DNA of 64,000 nt from JBHOQS01 sp042408875 (lineage in GTDB: Bacteria > Chloroflexota > UBA11872 > JBHOQS01): positions 62,001-126,000 of the forward strand of contig JBHOQS010000020.1 in NCBI GenBank assembly GCA_042408875.1, given 5' to 3'. The position numbers and the translations under genes are program-made. Under the pieces are notes generated by a model, which was not told the origin of the DNA, searched no databases, and saw nothing but the letters and a program-made list of their open reading frames with translations. Below are positions 50,074 through 59,080 of the stretch, piece after piece. Every line of letters starts with the position of its first letter. Within the stretch, counting starts at the first letter, position 1.

Positions 50074-51093
50074 TCACCACTCGATGATGACCCCGAGAAA
50101 GTCCTGAGGCCGCACCGTCAGCGCCTCAAAAATGCCCGGCGCCTCATCCGCGGGGATGCGATGGCTCACCAGACCCTCAGTGCGCAGCCGCCTCTGGCGC
50201 ATCAGTTCCAGCGCCAGGCTGTTGTTTGCTTCGGCCGTCCACGGGTTCCACGCGTTCGGCCGCGTCGGGGCAAGGCTGGCGTGGGCGCCGATCACCGCCA
50301 GACCTTTGCGGTGGATGTCCGTGTACGGGTCGATCTCGACGCGGCCGCGCGGGCTCCCCAGCAGCACCACCCGCCCGAGCGTCGCCGTCACCGCCATAGC
50401 AGTCGGAATAACCGCCGGATTACCCGTCGCCTCGATGGCGATCTCCACGCCGCTCTCGCCGGTGAGCTCACGGATGCGTCCCGGCACATCGTCGCGCTGC
50501 GGGTTCACGGTGTGCGTGGCACCTAGGCGCCGCGCGACCTCGAGCCGGGCATCGATCTGATCGACGGCAATGGTCAGAGCTGCCCCGTCCAGCTCACAGA
50601 GCTGCCGGGCGAACTGGCCGATCAGGCCCTGGCCGAACACCGCCACTCGTTCGCCCAGCGACAACCGCGCCAGTCGCACGCCGTTCAAGCTGATGGTGGC
50701 GAGCCGGCTCAACGCCGCGTCTTCGAAGCTCACTCCTTCAGGGATGGGGATGAGGGACGACCGCGCCATATCGACCACGGCGAACGCCGCGTGGCGCAAG
50801 CCAGCGCACACGCGATCGCCCGGCCGGAAGCCGGTCACCCCCGAACCTACAGCTTCCACCGTGCCGGCGAAGCAGTACCCCGGCCGGGACGGCAGCCGCG
50901 GATAGGTCGCTCCTGGGATGCTGTAGCCGATGTGCTGCCCGGAGTAGATGGCGATCTCCGTCCCTGCGCTGACGAGGGTACAGCGCGCCCGCACCAGTAC
51001 CTGCGTCGGGCCAAGCTCCTGTGGATCGGGTAGCTCAATGGTCTCCCACTCAGCCCGGCGAATCGCCGGGAAGATAATCCCGCGCGTGCGCAT
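50074..51093 (-). CDS. Medium-chain zinc-type alcohol dehydrogenase family protein lacking obvious zinc ligands
   Basis: A 339-residue MDR-superfamily oxidoreductase. It contains the catalytic domain VLVRARCTLVSAGTEIAIYS, YCFAGTVEAVGSGVTGFRPG and the Rossmann motif LSLGERVAVFGQGLIGQFAR. The usual catalytic cysteine is replaced by the SAGTE segment and the four structural cysteines are missing. This is typical of a branch that acts on sugar or nucleotide-sugar substrates near glycosyltransferases. It lies between two GT2 genes, supporting a role in surface sugar precursor metabolism. Substrate unknown. Confidence 0.78.
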   Translation of the reverse strand: MRTRGIIFPAIRRAEWETIELPDPQELGPTQVLVRARCTLVSAGTEIAIYSGQHIGYSIPGATYPRLPSRPGYCFAGTVEAVGSGVTGFRPGDRVCAGLRHAAFAVVDMARSSLIPIPEGVSFEDAALSRLATISLNGVRLARLSLGERVAVFGQGLIGQFARQLCELDGAALTIAVDQIDARLEVARRLGATHTVNPQRDDVPGRIRELTGESGVEIAIEATGNPAVIPTAMAVTATLGRVVLLGSPRGRVEIDPYTDIHRKGLAVIGAHASLAPTRPNAWNPWTAEANNSLALELMRQRRLRTEGLVSHRIPADEAPGIFEALTVRPQDFLGVIIEW

Positions 51094-51096
51094 CGC

Positions 51097-52041
51097 TCAT
51101 GACCTTGCCGTTGCTGCGGCCTGCCAGTACATACTGTGCAGGCCCAGGTAGCGCTTGAGCCCGGGCGGCAGGCGATGGTGGTTACGCCCGGCCAGCGTGC
51201 CCAGGCTGCGGCTGGCTTCATACACCAGCATGTAGGGGACCAGGTGCACCAGACCGCGCTGAACGAGATAGCGCACCTCACCGAGGATGTATCTCAGCCC
51301 CTGCCCGGCCATACCACCGAGCGTATCGTCACAGACCCCGCGCAGCGAGGCCGCGCTATCAAAGCTGCGCCGGAAGATCGTACGGATGCTATAGTCGTGC
51401 GAATGGACCAGGCATGCTTCGGCAGCGTAGATCAACGAGAAGCCACTCGCCAGCACCCGGCGTGCCCACTCCTGGTCCTCGCTCATGACCATCCGCTCAT
51501 TGAACGGGAAACGCTGCCAGATCGCGCGCGGCATAGCCGAGCCGACGTTCGAAAAGAACACATCGCTCAGGCGGGCTCGCTTGCCAGAGAGCGGCAGGCG
51601 GACTGCCGGCACTGACGGATAAGTATGCCGGAGAAAGTACGCTACCATAGGGCTGGCCTCAGGACGAGGAATCTGGCGGCTGTAGGCGCCGGCCACGCCC
51701 GGCCGTTCCAGGTTGCTCGTGAGACGGCGCAGCCAGCCTGGATCTGCCGGCTCGGCGTCCTGAACCAGAAACACCAGCACCTCGCCGGTCGCGGCTGCTG
51801 CGCCAATGTTGCGTGCCCGGCCATGCGTGAATTCGTCAGGCCGCACAGAGTACACTCGCGCCCCAGCCCGCTCGGCGACGGCGATGGTCCCGTCGGTCGA
51901 ACCTGAGTCGACGACAACCAGCTCCCAGGGCCGCGTTTCGTCCTGTGCAGCCAGCGCCTGTAGCACGCGGGCAAAACGCGGCCCGGCATTCTTCGTCGGG
52001 ATCACAATGGAGATCGATCGGTACATCGTGGGCACGAGCAC
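51097..52041 (-). CDS. Glycosyltransferase family 2 (rhamnosyltransferase-like)
   Basis: A 314-residue GT-A enzyme. SISIVIPTKNAGPRFARVLQ, LVVVDSGSTDGTIAVAERAG, FTHGRARNIGAAAATGEVLV and FLVQDAEPADPGWL are characteristic; the C-terminus has SEDQEWARRVLASGFSLIYA. GTG 52041, GTG 52035 or ATG 52026 are possible starts. A minus-strand TATACT (52056-52061) lies 14 bases before the first GTG. Three bases separate its stop from the dehydrogenase start, showing a shared transcript with the dehydrogenase and the next GT2. Confidence 0.85.
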   Translation of the reverse strand: MLVPTMYRSISIVIPTKNAGPRFARVLQALAAQDETRPWELVVVDSGSTDGTIAVAERAGARVYSVRPDEFTHGRARNIGAAAATGEVLVFLVQDAEPADPGWLRRLTSNLERPGVAGAYSRQIPRPEASPMVAYFLRHTYPSVPAVRLPLSGKRARLSDVFFSNVGSAMPRAIWQRFPFNERMVMSEDQEWARRVLASGFSLIYAAEACLVHSHDYSIRTIFRRSFDSAASLRGVCDDTLGGMAGQGLRYILGEVRYLVQRGLVHLVPYMLVYEASRSLGTLAGRNHHRLPPGLKRYLGLHSMYWQAAATARS

Positions 52042-52140
52042 TCCGATCAGGCGCTAGTATACGCGTACGGAGCTCACCAGGGCAAAAGTACCTCTCACCC
52101 ATTTATGGCGCTGTCTCGATATCCATAGCCTACCTCTACC

Positions 52141-52220
52141 TCTACTGTTAGCTTGTTTAATATTTACTTCTTCTTTTTTATGTTATATTTATGCTATATT
52201 TTTTTATTTTTACTTTCTTC
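52141..52220. other. Exceptionally AT-rich tract at the gnd/GT2 junction
   Basis: The 60 bases from 52141 contain only 12 G or C, in a window otherwise around two-thirds G+C. The tract covers the gnd 3' end and the spacer toward the downstream GT2 gene. No hairpin or T-tract terminator with a stem is evident. It could act as an UP-like or curved promoter region for the GT2-dehydrogenase-GT2 operon. Confidence 0.7.
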
Positions 52221-53120
52221 TACCCTCTTGTGGATGGGGTGCCCACCGTACTGGTTGCGCAGGAGGGCGACCGCCTTGGCAGACGGTGAATCGAGATCAC
52301 GGTACTGCATGAGTGCCGTCTGCGCAGTGCTTACAACCGGCGCGGGGATATCCTGCTCAAGCGCCCATTGGAGCACCCACTTGACCTCCCCGGTATCCTC
52401 TACATACGTCGACAGCTCGTCAAAGGTGCGAGACTGGGTCAGCGCCCGGCCCATCAGCTCGACCAGCCAGCTCCGGATCACTGAGCCATGCATCCAGGTA
52501 TGAAAGAGCGCCGGCAAGTCAAGGCTGAAATCCGAGCGTATGAGCAGCTCCACGCCCTCTGCGATGGCCTGGACCATGCCGAACTCGATCGCGTTATGAA
52601 CGAGCTTGACAAAGTGGCCGCTGCCGGGTGGGCCGACAAAGTAAACGCCCTCAGGGTCCACAGCCAGATCGCGAAGCAGCGGTGCAACAAGCGCGTACGC
52701 CTCCCGATCGCCACCGACCATAAAGCATGCACCGTCCCGAGCTCCGCTCACCCCGCCGCTCGTGCCCACATCCAGGAATCGAATGCCGGCCTCGCTGAAG
52801 AACGCATACCGTCGTTGCGAGTCCTTCCAGTGGGAGTTGCCGCCGTCAGCGACGACATCGCCTGCGCTCAGCACCGGCCGCAGGGCCTGACAGACCTGCT
52901 CGGTCGGCGCGCCATGCGGCACATAGATGAAGCTGACCCGCGGCGGGCTCAGCTTCGCAGCAAGCTCCTCGATCGACCAGGCCGGGTCAAGCCCTTCCTG
53001 TGCCAGGGCACGTATATCCTCAGGATCACGACTGTAGCCAACGACGTGATGTCCCTGTTCCATGGCGTGACGGGCCAGGTTCCCGCCCATGCGGCCCAGC
53101 CCGATGATGCCGAACTGCAT
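52194..53120 (-). CDS. gnd: 6-phosphogluconate dehydrogenase, decarboxylating (short form)
   Basis: A 308-residue enzyme oxidising 6-phosphogluconate to ribulose 5-phosphate and CO2. MQFGIIGLGRMGGNLARHAM binds the nucleotide, VVADGGNSHWKDSQRRYAFF and FLDVGTSGGVSGARDG line the site, and GSGHFVKLVHNAIEFGMVQA carries the catalytic lysine. It is the ~300-residue form common in Gram-positives and Chloroflexota, often NAD-linked. The ATG at 53120 was chosen (MQFGIIG) over 53141. Its last codons (ESKNKKI) fall in the AT-rich tract. Confidence 0.93.
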   Translation of the reverse strand: MQFGIIGLGRMGGNLARHAMEQGHHVVGYSRDPEDIRALAQEGLDPAWSIEELAAKLSPPRVSFIYVPHGAPTEQVCQALRPVLSAGDVVADGGNSHWKDSQRRYAFFSEAGIRFLDVGTSGGVSGARDGACFMVGGDREAYALVAPLLRDLAVDPEGVYFVGPPGSGHFVKLVHNAIEFGMVQAIAEGVELLIRSDFSLDLPALFHTWMHGSVIRSWLVELMGRALTQSRTFDELSTYVEDTGEVKWVLQWALEQDIPAPVVSTAQTALMQYRDLDSPSAKAVALLRNQYGGHPIHKRVEESKNKKI

Positions 53121-53167
53121 CTCGCTCTCCCTCCCGACCACACCCTTGGCTTTTGCTGCTGCGCTGC

Positions 53168-55381
53168 TTACGCTCCTGCGCTCCGCTGCGTGCGGAACAG
53201 CAAGGCCCCCGCACGCGTCGTCACTCGCACGGTATCGCCGGGCTGGAGCGCACCGTCGATCAGGCGCTCGCTGATGGCGTCTTTTACATAACTCTGCACG
53301 ATGCGGATGAGCGGCCGTGCACCATACTCCGGCTCGCGGTACTGGGCCATGAGCCAGTCGATCGCGCCTTCGGAGAACTCCACGCTGATCTGCTGCTCCG
53401 CAAGCTGCTTCTGCACTTTCCGCAGCATCAGGTTCAGGATTTTGCGCAACGCAGGTGGATCAAAGACGATGATCGCGTCGAGGCGGTTAAGGAACTCCGG
53501 ACGGAAGTGCGCCCGCACCGCCTCCATGACCTTTTCCTTCGGGTCTTCGCCCGGTGCAAGCTCATGTGGGTAGGTGAGCGCACGCGTGCCCAGGTTTGAG
53601 GTCATGATGATCACGGTGTTGCGGAAGCTCACTATACGCCCGCGGCCGTCCTGGAGCTCCCCGCGGTCCAGCACTTGGAGGAAGAGATCATACACATCGG
53701 GATGAGCCTTCTCTACCTCGTCCACGAGCACGACCGAGTACGGCCGCTGACGCACTTTTTCTGTAAGCTGGCCGCCCTCCTCGTAGCCGATGTAGCCGGG
53801 CGGGGCGCCGATCAGCCGGGCGACGTTATGCCGCTCCATGTACTCCGACATGTTCAGCGTAATCACAGCGTCCTCGGTGCCGAACAGGAACTCGGCCAGC
53901 GCCAGGGCGCTCTCGGTCTTGCCGACTCCAGTGGGGCCTAGGAACAGAAAAGAGCCGATCGGCCGCCGCGGGTCCTTGAGCCCAGCGCGCGCTCGCCGCA
54001 CTGCCCGCGCCAGCGCGGAGATAGCAGCGTCCTGGCCGACCACCCGCTGGTGCAGGATCTCCTCCATGCGCGCCAGACGGTCTCGCTCATGCCCGGCGAT
54101 CTGCCCTATGGGGATGCCGGTTTGCTCGTGCAGCGCCTGCGCCACATCCACGGCGTCTACGACCGTGTCCGGCCCGGTACCACCCTGCCGGAAGGCGGCG
54201 GACTGAGATAGCCGCACGAGGGCACAAGCGCGCTGGAGCAGCCCCACGGCCGCAGCCGGCTGGACCTGCGTGAGATACTGGCGTGACAACCGCGCCGCGG
54301 CCTTCGTTGCCGTAGCGTCGATCTGCACCTGGTATTCCTGGGCAAGCTGCGCCGTCAGTGCTTCCAGGACAGCCAGGACCTCGCCTTCGTCGGGGGGCGG
54401 AACGGCCAGCGGCTGGAGGTAATCGTGCAGCACAGGGTCGGGATCAAGATACCGTGCGTGGAACGGCGCCGTGCTCGTGCCGACCACGCGCACCGCGCCA
54501 CTCACAAGCGCCTGCTTCAGCGCGACGCCAGCCTCAGCAAAGCCGCTCAGGTTCGCCGCGCCAAAGAACTGGTGCAGGTCATGGAGGGCAACCAGCCCGC
54601 CCTGCGCCCGCTCAATGGCCTGCCGCACGATCATCTCCGGATTATCCAGCAGCGCCTCAGGGCGGATGGCCCAGAGCTGGCGCGGCAGTCCCGGTACCTG
54701 CTCTCGGGCCAGGAGCTGCGCCAGGGCCACGATTAGGGCGCGCCGCCCTACCCCGGGCTCGCCGAGCACCACGACGCTCGCCCGCGGCTGTGCCAGGAGC
54801 GCCACCAGCGATCGCACGAGGCTGGTCCGCTCGACCACGCGCGGCACGCTGCCGTTCTGGACGGCTTGCACGAGGTCGTACACCGCCGGACCGCGCCCCT
54901 GCATGCCCGGCGGCAGCGGGATCTGCGCTGAAGCAGCGGCCACGCGTCCGCTGAGCAGGCCCGCGCGGCGAAGCTCCCCTACTCCGGCCGTCTCCAGCTC
55001 AAGCAGCGCCGCCAATAGATGGTCGGTCCCGGCCACCGGCTTCGCTTGCTGCGCCGCGAGCTGCTTCGCCCGCTCGACGACGCGCTGGACGTCAGGGGCA
55101 ACGACCCACTCCTCGTCGCGGTAGCGGTATCGCGGTCCGTCGGTCAGCGCGGGTCTGAGGGAGCGCAGCACACGCTCAATGCGGGCGCGCACGTCGAAGA
55201 GGTCCACACCAAAGTACCGCCGCAGCAATTGCGCGGCGAGGCTGTCCCCTTGCTTCAGGAGAGCCAGCGTCAGGTGGTCTGGGGTGACCACGGCATGGCC
55301 GTGATTGCGCGCAATCACAGCGGCAAGGTCAAGCGTACGCCGGGCTTCCGGCGAGAGATCATCCGTGGAGAACGAGGACAC
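53168..55381 (-). CDS. ClpC/ClpB-like Hsp100 ATPase with degenerate first ATP-binding domain
   Basis: A 737-residue two-ring-type AAA+ protein. Residues 1-145 are a Clp N-domain pair (RTLDLAAVIARNHGHAVVTP, HLTLALLKQ). D1 spans ~180-390 but its Walker A reads GEPGVGRRALI (207-217) and its Walker B GLVALHDLHQFF, lacking the Lys, Thr and acidic residues needed for ATP use. D2 is intact: GPTGVGKT (482-489), VVLVDEVEKAH (550-560), arginine finger and sensor regions. The middle coiled-coil domain of ClpC seems missing. Probable chaperone or ClpP partner with one active ring. The start ATG at 55381 is plausible. Confidence 0.85.
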   Translation of the reverse strand: MSSFSTDDLSPEARRTLDLAAVIARNHGHAVVTPDHLTLALLKQGDSLAAQLLRRYFGVDLFDVRARIERVLRSLRPALTDGPRYRYRDEEWVVAPDVQRVVERAKQLAAQQAKPVAGTDHLLAALLELETAGVGELRRAGLLSGRVAAASAQIPLPPGMQGRGPAVYDLVQAVQNGSVPRVVERTSLVRSLVALLAQPRASVVVLGEPGVGRRALIVALAQLLAREQVPGLPRQLWAIRPEALLDNPEMIVRQAIERAQGGLVALHDLHQFFGAANLSGFAEAGVALKQALVSGAVRVVGTSTAPFHARYLDPDPVLHDYLQPLAVPPPDEGEVLAVLEALTAQLAQEYQVQIDATATKAAARLSRQYLTQVQPAAAVGLLQRACALVRLSQSAAFRQGGTGPDTVVDAVDVAQALHEQTGIPIGQIAGHERDRLARMEEILHQRVVGQDAAISALARAVRRARAGLKDPRRPIGSFLFLGPTGVGKTESALALAEFLFGTEDAVITLNMSEYMERHNVARLIGAPPGYIGYEEGGQLTEKVRQRPYSVVLVDEVEKAHPDVYDLFLQVLDRGELQDGRGRIVSFRNTVIIMTSNLGTRALTYPHELAPGEDPKEKVMEAVRAHFRPEFLNRLDAIIVFDPPALRKILNLMLRKVQKQLAEQQISVEFSEGAIDWLMAQYREPEYGARPLIRIVQSYVKDAISERLIDGALQPGDTVRVTTRAGALLFRTQRSAGA

Positions 55382-55483
55382 GGTGGCGTGCTCCAGAGCT
55401 CCGTTGCTTTGCTAGGGATTGCTAGTAATAAACTACTTGACTAGCCACTGCGGTAGCGGGGCTTCAGCGTCCTCTGCAGCGCT

Positions 55484-56008
55484 CTACTCCGGTGGCGCTG
55501 GGGCCGACCGGCACAGGGCGTCCAGCAGTTCCCTCTGCCGAAAGGGCTTCCGTAACATGGCATCTACACCTGCAGAGGCACGTTCGACGCCGTTGCCGGG
55601 CACGTCCCAGCCAGTGAGGAGCACCACCCACATGCGTGGATGGCGCGCCTTGGCCAGGCGCGCCACGTCCCAGCCAGAGCCGTCGGGCAAGATCAGATCG
55701 GTGATCACGGCGTCGAAGGCCGCCGGGTGGGCCTCCAGTTGCTGGACCGCCTCCTGGACCGTGGCTGCCCCCACTACCTCATGTCCAAAGGGACGCAGCA
55801 TGTACCGAAGCAGTGCCACGACCGGAGCTTCGTCGTCTACCACCAGTACACGCAGCGGACGGGCCCCAGGTTCGGTCCCTGGCAACGGCTCGGGGGCCTC
55901 ACCAGCTCGCCGCTCCAGCGAGGGGTCGCGGTCTTCTGCCGGTGGGTTCGGTGCGCGTGGCGATGTCATCAGCTGCCTCGCTACGCGGGATATATACCAG
56001 CACAGCAC
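55484..56008 (-). CDS. Response regulator receiver-domain protein
   Basis: A 174-residue protein with one REC domain from ~residue 52: RPLRVLVVDDEAPVVALLRY, phosphoacceptor D104 in VITDLILPDGSG, VVLLTGWD and LRKPF (K154). The N-terminal ~50 residues are Pro/Arg-rich and may be partly untranslated; a downstream ATG gives MTSPRAPNP. No output domain. It is a stand-alone regulator on the minus strand near the chemosensory operon and could be a divergent partner. Confidence 0.85.
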   Translation of the reverse strand: MLCWYISRVARQLMTSPRAPNPPAEDRDPSLERRAGEAPEPLPGTEPGARPLRVLVVDDEAPVVALLRYMLRPFGHEVVGAATVQEAVQQLEAHPAAFDAVITDLILPDGSGWDVARLAKARHPRMWVVLLTGWDVPGNGVERASAGVDAMLRKPFRQRELLDALCRSAPAPPE

Positions 56009-56360
56009 CGCCCGTTGTGCCGCCCTCAGCCTCGTCTCACCATGCCGCGTTGCAGTCGTCCACCTCTAGCGCCGGCTGCTTTGCCATGTCTCGTAGTGTG
56101 CCACGTTTTGTCATGGCACGCAAGAAGACGTTATTACACGCGCTTAGGGTCACATATACCTACTAGACCTACATAGTGCATGATCGGCACCAATTGTACC
56201 CATGGCCATAGCAGGCCGTTCGGGTAAGCCAGGCTAGCCTAAGTGAGCTGTTCAACATGTAAACATGCTAGCCTGATCGGCTGATCGCTACCTCCTCGGT
56301 GTAGAGGCAGCCGACAATGTAGGCAGAGACGGCCGGGGCAGGCGCGGGGCTGGTGGAGTA
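56009..56360. other. 352-bp divergent intergenic region with palindromes
   Basis: Lies between the minus-strand regulator and the plus-strand chemosensory operon. GTGCCA (56098-56103) and TGGCAC (56114-56119) form a dyad; AGGCTAGCCT near 56230 is a perfect palindrome, and CATGTAAACATG near 56260 is another dyad. These may be binding sites for both transcription units. No gene is visible. Confidence 0.5.
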
Positions 56361-56849
56361 GTGCGCATGGCAGGCAAGCGAGTCCTCATCGTTGATGATA
56401 GCCCGACTATCCGGCGCATCGTGGAGACGACGTTACGCCGGGCCGGCTACGAGGTACTGGCAGCTGAGACTGGCCTGGCTGCGCTGGCTGCCGTCGCAGA
56501 TCACCTGCCCGATCTTATCCTGCTCGATGTCATGCTGCCATCTATGAGCGGGTATCAGGTCTGCCAGCTTATCAAGCGGAACCAGCGGGCGCGCGACATC
56601 CCGGTCATCATGCTGACGGGCAAGGACGGTGTCTTCGACAAGGTACGCGGGCGGCTTGCGGGGGCGGCCGAGTACATGACCAAACCGTTCACGCCCAAGG
56701 CGCTGCTCGACGTGGTCGCCAAGCACGCTGGCCCGGCGAAGGCACCGCAGGAGGCTGCTGGCGCACGGACTGAGGGGAGCACCAGCGTGAATGCTGGGCG
56801 AGCTGCTGAGTTCTCCCCCACGCTGCGCCCGGCGCATGGGGATAGCTAG
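56361..56849 (+). CDS. Response regulator, PilG/CheY-like
   Basis: A 162-residue protein with REC domain: GKRVLIVDDSPTIRRIVETT, phosphoacceptor D56 in LILLDVMLPSMSGYQVCQLI, VIMLTGKDG and YMTKPFTPKALLDV. The C-terminal ~40 residues are a disordered tail. In Pil-Chp systems a PilG-like regulator is the first gene, as here. GTG 56361 or ATG 56367 is the start. It is followed by the unknown 584-residue protein and the PilH-like regulator. Confidence 0.88.
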   Translation: MRMAGKRVLIVDDSPTIRRIVETTLRRAGYEVLAAETGLAALAAVADHLPDLILLDVMLPSMSGYQVCQLIKRNQRARDIPVIMLTGKDGVFDKVRGRLAGAAEYMTKPFTPKALLDVVAKHAGPAKAPQEAAGARTEGSTSVNAGRAAEFSPTLRPAHGDS

Positions 56850-56865
56850 CCAATCTGGGCGACGC

Positions 56866-58620
56866 ATGGAGAGTACGCGGTTCACCTTACCGATTTTCCT
56901 GCCGCAGGGACAGGAGTTGTTCCGGGCGGAGCCGGCAGGCGTCGCAGAGCTACGCCATGTCCTCGACAAAGTCGGGCCGGCGCGCGCCTCGGGCTGGGTT
57001 CGCATCACGATGCCTGGCTATACTGGAACACTGCTGCTAGTGCGCGGCGCACCGGTGGCTGCCGCCTTAGAGCAGGATAGCCGGCCAGACCCCCAGTACG
57101 GTGCAGAGGCCTACGATGCCACGGTGGCGCTCCTGCGCCTCGGCGCGGGCCTCGTGCTCGTCCGCCTCGACGAGCGTACGGCGCGTGCAGCAGCTGGACT
57201 GTTCGGTCCTCCCAGCCACAGCCGCTGGCTCTCGTCGCCCTTAGCGGAGGCGAGGCTGGCCCTTGAGCTCCTGGGTGGAGCACGGTTCAGCGGCGCTGTC
57301 GAGCTCCTGCCCCGCGAGAACGCGCAGACCGCTCGTGCGGTCGTCCTCATGCACACCGGCCGTGTGCTTGGCATCTACGATGTTGAGGCGCCTATACCTC
57401 AGCCCAGCCTCGACGGCCAGGTTGCCGCGATCCTGGCACAGCCAGCATGCTGCCTGCGCCTGTTCCCTCTGTTGAGCGAGGCGCTAGAGCCGCTGCCGGA
57501 GCCGGCCGATCTCGCCGGAGCGGCCGGCTCCTGGGACGCCGGCGCCTCCGCGTCACAGCCAGCGACTGGCGCGCCGTCCAGCGAAGAGCCAGGCTGGACC
57601 CTATCCAGGCCCGCGCGCCCGGCCAGCCGCGCTGCCACGAGCAGTGCTGGTCCGGTGGTACGCCCCGGGGTAGCCCCGCAGACCGAGTCACCCGGCCGGC
57701 CCGGCTCAGCGCCGCCCCGTACGCCGCCCGGCGTGCCACTCCGGCGCAGCCGCATCAGCGCCCCAGGCGGCCATGGTTCGCAGGGCCCTGCGCCGGAGCC
57801 TGGCACCATCATCGATATCCCCCGGCCATCCAGCGTGCGCACGGAGCCCTCGCGCGCCATGCCACCGGCGCCGGCCGTGCCCCTCAGCGAGGAAGCAGCC
57901 TTCATACAGGCCGGGCAGCCGCTCCCAGCGCCGGTGCCTGAGCCAGACAGCCCCGGGAGCGGTGCAGCCGCTCCCGCGCCTGATCCGGCTTCATCCCCCG
58001 CACCGGCCGAGACCGTGTCGCCACTGGATCAAGTCTTGGAAAATGACATGCTCTGGCTGCTCTCAGCGTTCGATCGCGCCTGGGCAGAAGTCCAGCAGAA
58101 GGGCGGACCGCGCCATACGCTCATCGAGGGGCTGGCCAGCCTGGTCAACCGTGCGCTGGAGATGGCTGCCAGTGCGGCTGCCGCACGCGGCAAAGCTTCC
58201 GAGGACCCCGAGGAGCTCCTGCTGCGCCTTATCCCAGAGCACCGCATCGCCGCCTACATCCCTGTGGCGAAAGGGAAGCTCGATGTCTCTCCCCTGGTAA
58301 AGCACTGTCGAGAGCTCGCCGCGGCCCGCCAGCCTGTGGAGCCAGTCGTCGCTGACGCATTCGCCTGCTTGGTGCACGCGTTGCGGGAGACCCTGGAAGG
58401 AACGCTCTCGCTCGCAGAGTCTGCCTCCCTGGCCGCCCAACTCCGTGATACCTCCAGCGTGTTCGTCGAGATGCTGGAGCGTGAGCATGAGCGGCTGCGC
58501 GAGCTGGCAGGCGTGTCGCCTGGCTCCGCAGCGATCGCCTTACCACCGTCAGATACAGCAGCGCAGCGTTTCATGGTCTTACGCCTGCGGAGTGGGTTGC
58601 CGGGGACTGCACAACCTTGA
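56866..58620 (+). CDS. Unknown protein of the chemosensory operon (two DUF4388/PATAN-like modules, Pro-rich linker)
   Basis: A 584-residue protein, not a standard Pil-Chp component. Two N-terminal beta modules resemble DUF4388/PATAN-type effectors: GYTGTLLLVRGAPVAAALEQ (~51-70) and RFSGAVELLPREN (~140-152) followed by LMHTGRVLGIYDVE. About 225 residues of Pro/Ser/Ala-rich linker follow, then a helical C-terminal domain (LDQVLENDMLWLLSAFDRAW, VEMLEREHERLRELAG). It could couple the signalling proteins to an output. ATG 56866 has a weak ribosome site; 56836 is an alternative start. Confidence 0.6.
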   Translation: MESTRFTLPIFLPQGQELFRAEPAGVAELRHVLDKVGPARASGWVRITMPGYTGTLLLVRGAPVAAALEQDSRPDPQYGAEAYDATVALLRLGAGLVLVRLDERTARAAAGLFGPPSHSRWLSSPLAEARLALELLGGARFSGAVELLPRENAQTARAVVLMHTGRVLGIYDVEAPIPQPSLDGQVAAILAQPACCLRLFPLLSEALEPLPEPADLAGAAGSWDAGASASQPATGAPSSEEPGWTLSRPARPASRAATSSAGPVVRPGVAPQTESPGRPGSAPPRTPPGVPLRRSRISAPGGHGSQGPAPEPGTIIDIPRPSSVRTEPSRAMPPAPAVPLSEEAAFIQAGQPLPAPVPEPDSPGSGAAAPAPDPASSPAPAETVSPLDQVLENDMLWLLSAFDRAWAEVQQKGGPRHTLIEGLASLVNRALEMAASAAAARGKASEDPEELLLRLIPEHRIAAYIPVAKGKLDVSPLVKHCRELAAARQPVEPVVADAFACLVHALRETLEGTLSLAESASLAAQLRDTSSVFVEMLEREHERLRELAGVSPGSAAIALPPSDTAAQRFMVLRLRSGLPGTAQP

Positions 58621-58665
58621 ACGGAGCATAACGCTATCCCACACAGTACATGAGGGGGTCATGCC

Positions 58666-59031
58666 ATGGCTGGACGCACGATTCTGGTCGTCGATGACAG
58701 CCCAAGCGAGCGGGTACTGCTGAGCCAGACGCTCCAGCGCGTGGGCTATGAGGTGCTCACGGCACAGGATGGAGATACAGCTCTGCAAATGGCGCGCAGC
58801 CATCCACCAGCACTTATCCTCCTCGACATCATGATGCCGGGTAAGAATGGCTTTCAGGTCTGCCGCCAGCTCAAAGCTGATGAGCGGACGAAGCATGTAC
58901 CCGTAGTGATCGTCTCAGCCCGCGACCAGCCGCCCGACCGCTTCTGGGGGCTGCGACAGGGGGCCGATGAGTACATCACCAAGCCCTTCGAGCCGGCCCG
59001 CCTGATCGAGGTGGTGCAACGGCTGACGTAG
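58666..59031 (+). CDS. Response regulator, PilH/CheY-like
   Basis: A 121-residue single-domain receiver. RTILVVDDSPSERVLLSQTL with acidic pocket, D54 in LILLDIMMPGKNGFQVCRQL, VVIVSARDQ and YITKPFEPARLIEVVQRL are intact. Probably phosphorylated by the ChpA-like kinase and acting as second regulator next to the PilG-like one. ATG 58666 after AGGGGGTC. Between the 584-residue unknown protein and the CheW-like gene. Confidence 0.9.
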   Translation: MAGRTILVVDDSPSERVLLSQTLQRVGYEVLTAQDGDTALQMARSHPPALILLDIMMPGKNGFQVCRQLKADERTKHVPVVIVSARDQPPDRFWGLRQGADEYITKPFEPARLIEVVQRLT

Positions 59032-59080
59032 GCCGGCATAGCCTGGCCAGCTCAGCAGAGCGTCGCTCCATTCACTCATT

